Part shown: piece after piece, positions 63,007-64,000 of the stretch
Position numbering within the stretch: position 1 is the stretch's first letter
How the letters are laid out: every line of letters starts with the position of its first letter
From: Flavobacteriales bacterium
Lineage (GTDB): Bacteria; Bacteroidota; Bacteroidia; Flavobacteriales; JABDKJ01
DNA: 64,000 nucleotides
Reading direction: 5' to 3'
Assembly (NCBI GenBank): GCA_013002285.1
Contig: JABDKJ010000078.1
Coordinates: 1-64,000, forward strand
Made by a program: the position numbers and the translations under genes
Notes under the pieces: generated by a model
The model's database searches: none
What the model was told of the DNA's origin: nothing
What the model saw: the letters and a program-made list of their open reading frames with translations, nothing else

Positions 63007-64000
63007 ATGAGCAAGAAAAAAACGATAAAGACATTTGGCTTAAGTAACGCCTCGGTCAATAACAGAACCACGGTTCTTCTATTGACGGTGATCATAGTAG
63101 TCGCAGGAATTTTCTCATATAATTCTATGCCCAAAGAAGCATTTCCGGAAATAGTAATGCCTCAGATATTCATTACCACTCCTTATCCAGGGAACGGGCC
63201 TTCAGACATTGAAAAACTGATAACCAGACCTATTGAGAAGGAGCTTAAGTCAATGACAGGGGTAGACAAGATCACATCTTCAAGTCTTCAGGGAATGTCT
63301 AGCATAAACGTTGAGTTCGACTTTTCCGTCTCTGTTGAAGAAGCCTTGAGGAAAGTGAAAGATAAGGTGGATATCGCCAAAGCGGACCCGGACTTCCCAA
63401 CTGACTTACCAGCAGACCCGAACATTTTTGAGATGAATTTCTCTGAGTTGATCCCTATCATGAATGTGAACCTGAGAGGAGAATTCTCGATGGATCAGCT
63501 TAAGGAGTACGGAGAATACCTTGAAGACGAGATCGAAGAATTACCTGAGATCAACAAAGTTGACATCAGAGGGATAAGTGAAAAAGAAGTGCAGATAAAC
63601 GTTGACTTGCCAAGTATGGAAGCGGTTAAACTTGGATTGAATGATATCGCACAGGCTGTGCAACAAGAGAATATTTCGATTTCAGGAGGAGAACTCTTGG
63701 TAGATAATTTTAGAAGTACGGTCAGCGTTGAAGGTCAATTCAAGAATATCAACGAGATCGAAGACATCATTGTCAAGCAAGAGAATAACAACATCGTTTA
63801 TTTGCGGGATATCGCTGATGTGAAATTCGTTGAGGAAGAGAAGAAGAGTTATGCTCGTGAGTTTTCAAAACCAGTGATAATGCTGGATATAATCAAACGT
63901 GGAGGGGAAAACCTGATACAGGCCTCGGCCTCCATTCGTGAGATCATCAAAGAGGCACAAAGGGATTACTTACCTGAGAATTTAGAGATATCAATTACAG
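63007..64000 (+). CDS. RND-family efflux permease (3' truncated by window edge)
   Basis: First 331 codons of an AcrB-type inner-membrane pump, starting ATG 63007 (MSKKKTIKTFGLSNASV) 7 nt after hlyD. A first membrane helix (about 20-40) is followed by the periplasmic porter domain with the family TPYPGNGPSDIEKLITRPIEKEL motif and SSSLQGMSSINVEFDF. The frame is open to the end of the window. Together with TetR, TolC and HlyD it forms a complete tripartite efflux operon. Substrate unknown. Confidence 0.93.
   Translation, partial: MSKKKTIKTFGLSNASVNNRTTVLLLTVIIVVAGIFSYNSMPKEAFPEIVMPQIFITTPYPGNGPSDIEKLITRPIEKELKSMTGVDKITSSSLQGMSSINVEFDFSVSVEEALRKVKDKVDIAKADPDFPTDLPADPNIFEMNFSELIPIMNVNLRGEFSMDQLKEYGEYLEDEIEELPEINKVDIRGISEKEVQINVDLPSMEAVKLGLNDIAQAVQQENISISGGELLVDNFRSTVSVEGQFKNINEIEDIIVKQENNNIVYLRDIADVKFVEEEKKSYAREFSKPVIMLDIIKRGGENLIQASASIREIIKEAQRDYLPENLEISIT

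Noticed and set aside
1..64000. Mobile element, prophage, toxin-antitoxin or defence island.
   Set aside because: No transposase, integrase, phage structural or restriction gene and no clear change in composition was seen.

Overview
The window looks like chromosomal DNA of a member of the Bacteroidota. The evidence is a fused MurF-alanine racemase, a full-length SprA (type IX secretion translocon), TonB proteins next to GcvH and a VanZ protein, a DUF3098 protein between FtsX and UppP, an RprX/RprY-like sensor-regulator pair, and many TAnnTTTG promoter boxes with almost no Shine-Dalgarno signal. The order or genus cannot be fixed from the sequence. Base composition looks uniform and AT-rich. 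I see no insertion sequence, prophage, CRISPR array or classical defence island. This is mostly housekeeping chromosome with a few less described proteins.

Layout. 1-5.2 kb: the tail of an O-antigen ligase-like protein faces an operon tdk > murF-alr > glycosyltransferase. 5.2-7.9 kb: an unknown protein, an M28 peptidase and rsmI, all translationally overlapping. 7.9-9.2 kb: a cysteine-repeat lipoprotein. 9.4-11.1 kb: recJ, facing a long minus-strand series (secreted unknown, polyprenyl synthase, small MORN-like lipoprotein, dnaG, mscS). 17.2-23.2 kb: a beta-barrel protein, then the operon ftsX > DUF3098 > uppP > truB > queA > unknown > rlmN. 23.3-30.9 kb: leuS, a TPR-adenylate cyclase, a PfkB kinase, tRNA-Asn, a peptidoglycan-binding repeat protein and a thioredoxin-like protein. 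30.9-46.5 kb, all minus: ruvA > sprA > gcvH > vanZ > tonB, tonB, and a 1739-residue metalloprotease. 46.6-55.2 kb: a zinc-less sirtuin, a PpiD-like chaperone, a CNNM/CorC transporter, a small conserved protein, an Lhr-like helicase, a PdeM-like nuclease and tRNA-Ala. 55.2-64 kb: a 40-residue ORF, an aldehyde dehydrogenase, a histidine kinase/response regulator pair, dut, and a TetR-TolC-HlyD-RND efflux operon that runs off the right edge.

How it fits together. Envelope biogenesis dominates: peptidoglycan precursors (MurF-Alr), the lipid carrier (UppP, possibly the polyprenyl synthase), LPS or O-antigen assembly (ligase, GT2), periplasmic folding (PpiD), outer-membrane energisation (TonB), protein export (SprA) and efflux. 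The second theme is translation and DNA maintenance (RsmI, RlmN, QueA, TruB, LeuRS, RecJ, DnaG, RuvA, Lhr-PdeM, Dut, Tdk). No gene-free stretch exceeds 300 bases. Exact TAnnTTTG boxes lie only 4-9 nt before seven chosen start codons, suggesting very short or absent 5' leaders. The efflux operon has a clear 12-bp inverted repeat next to its promoter box.
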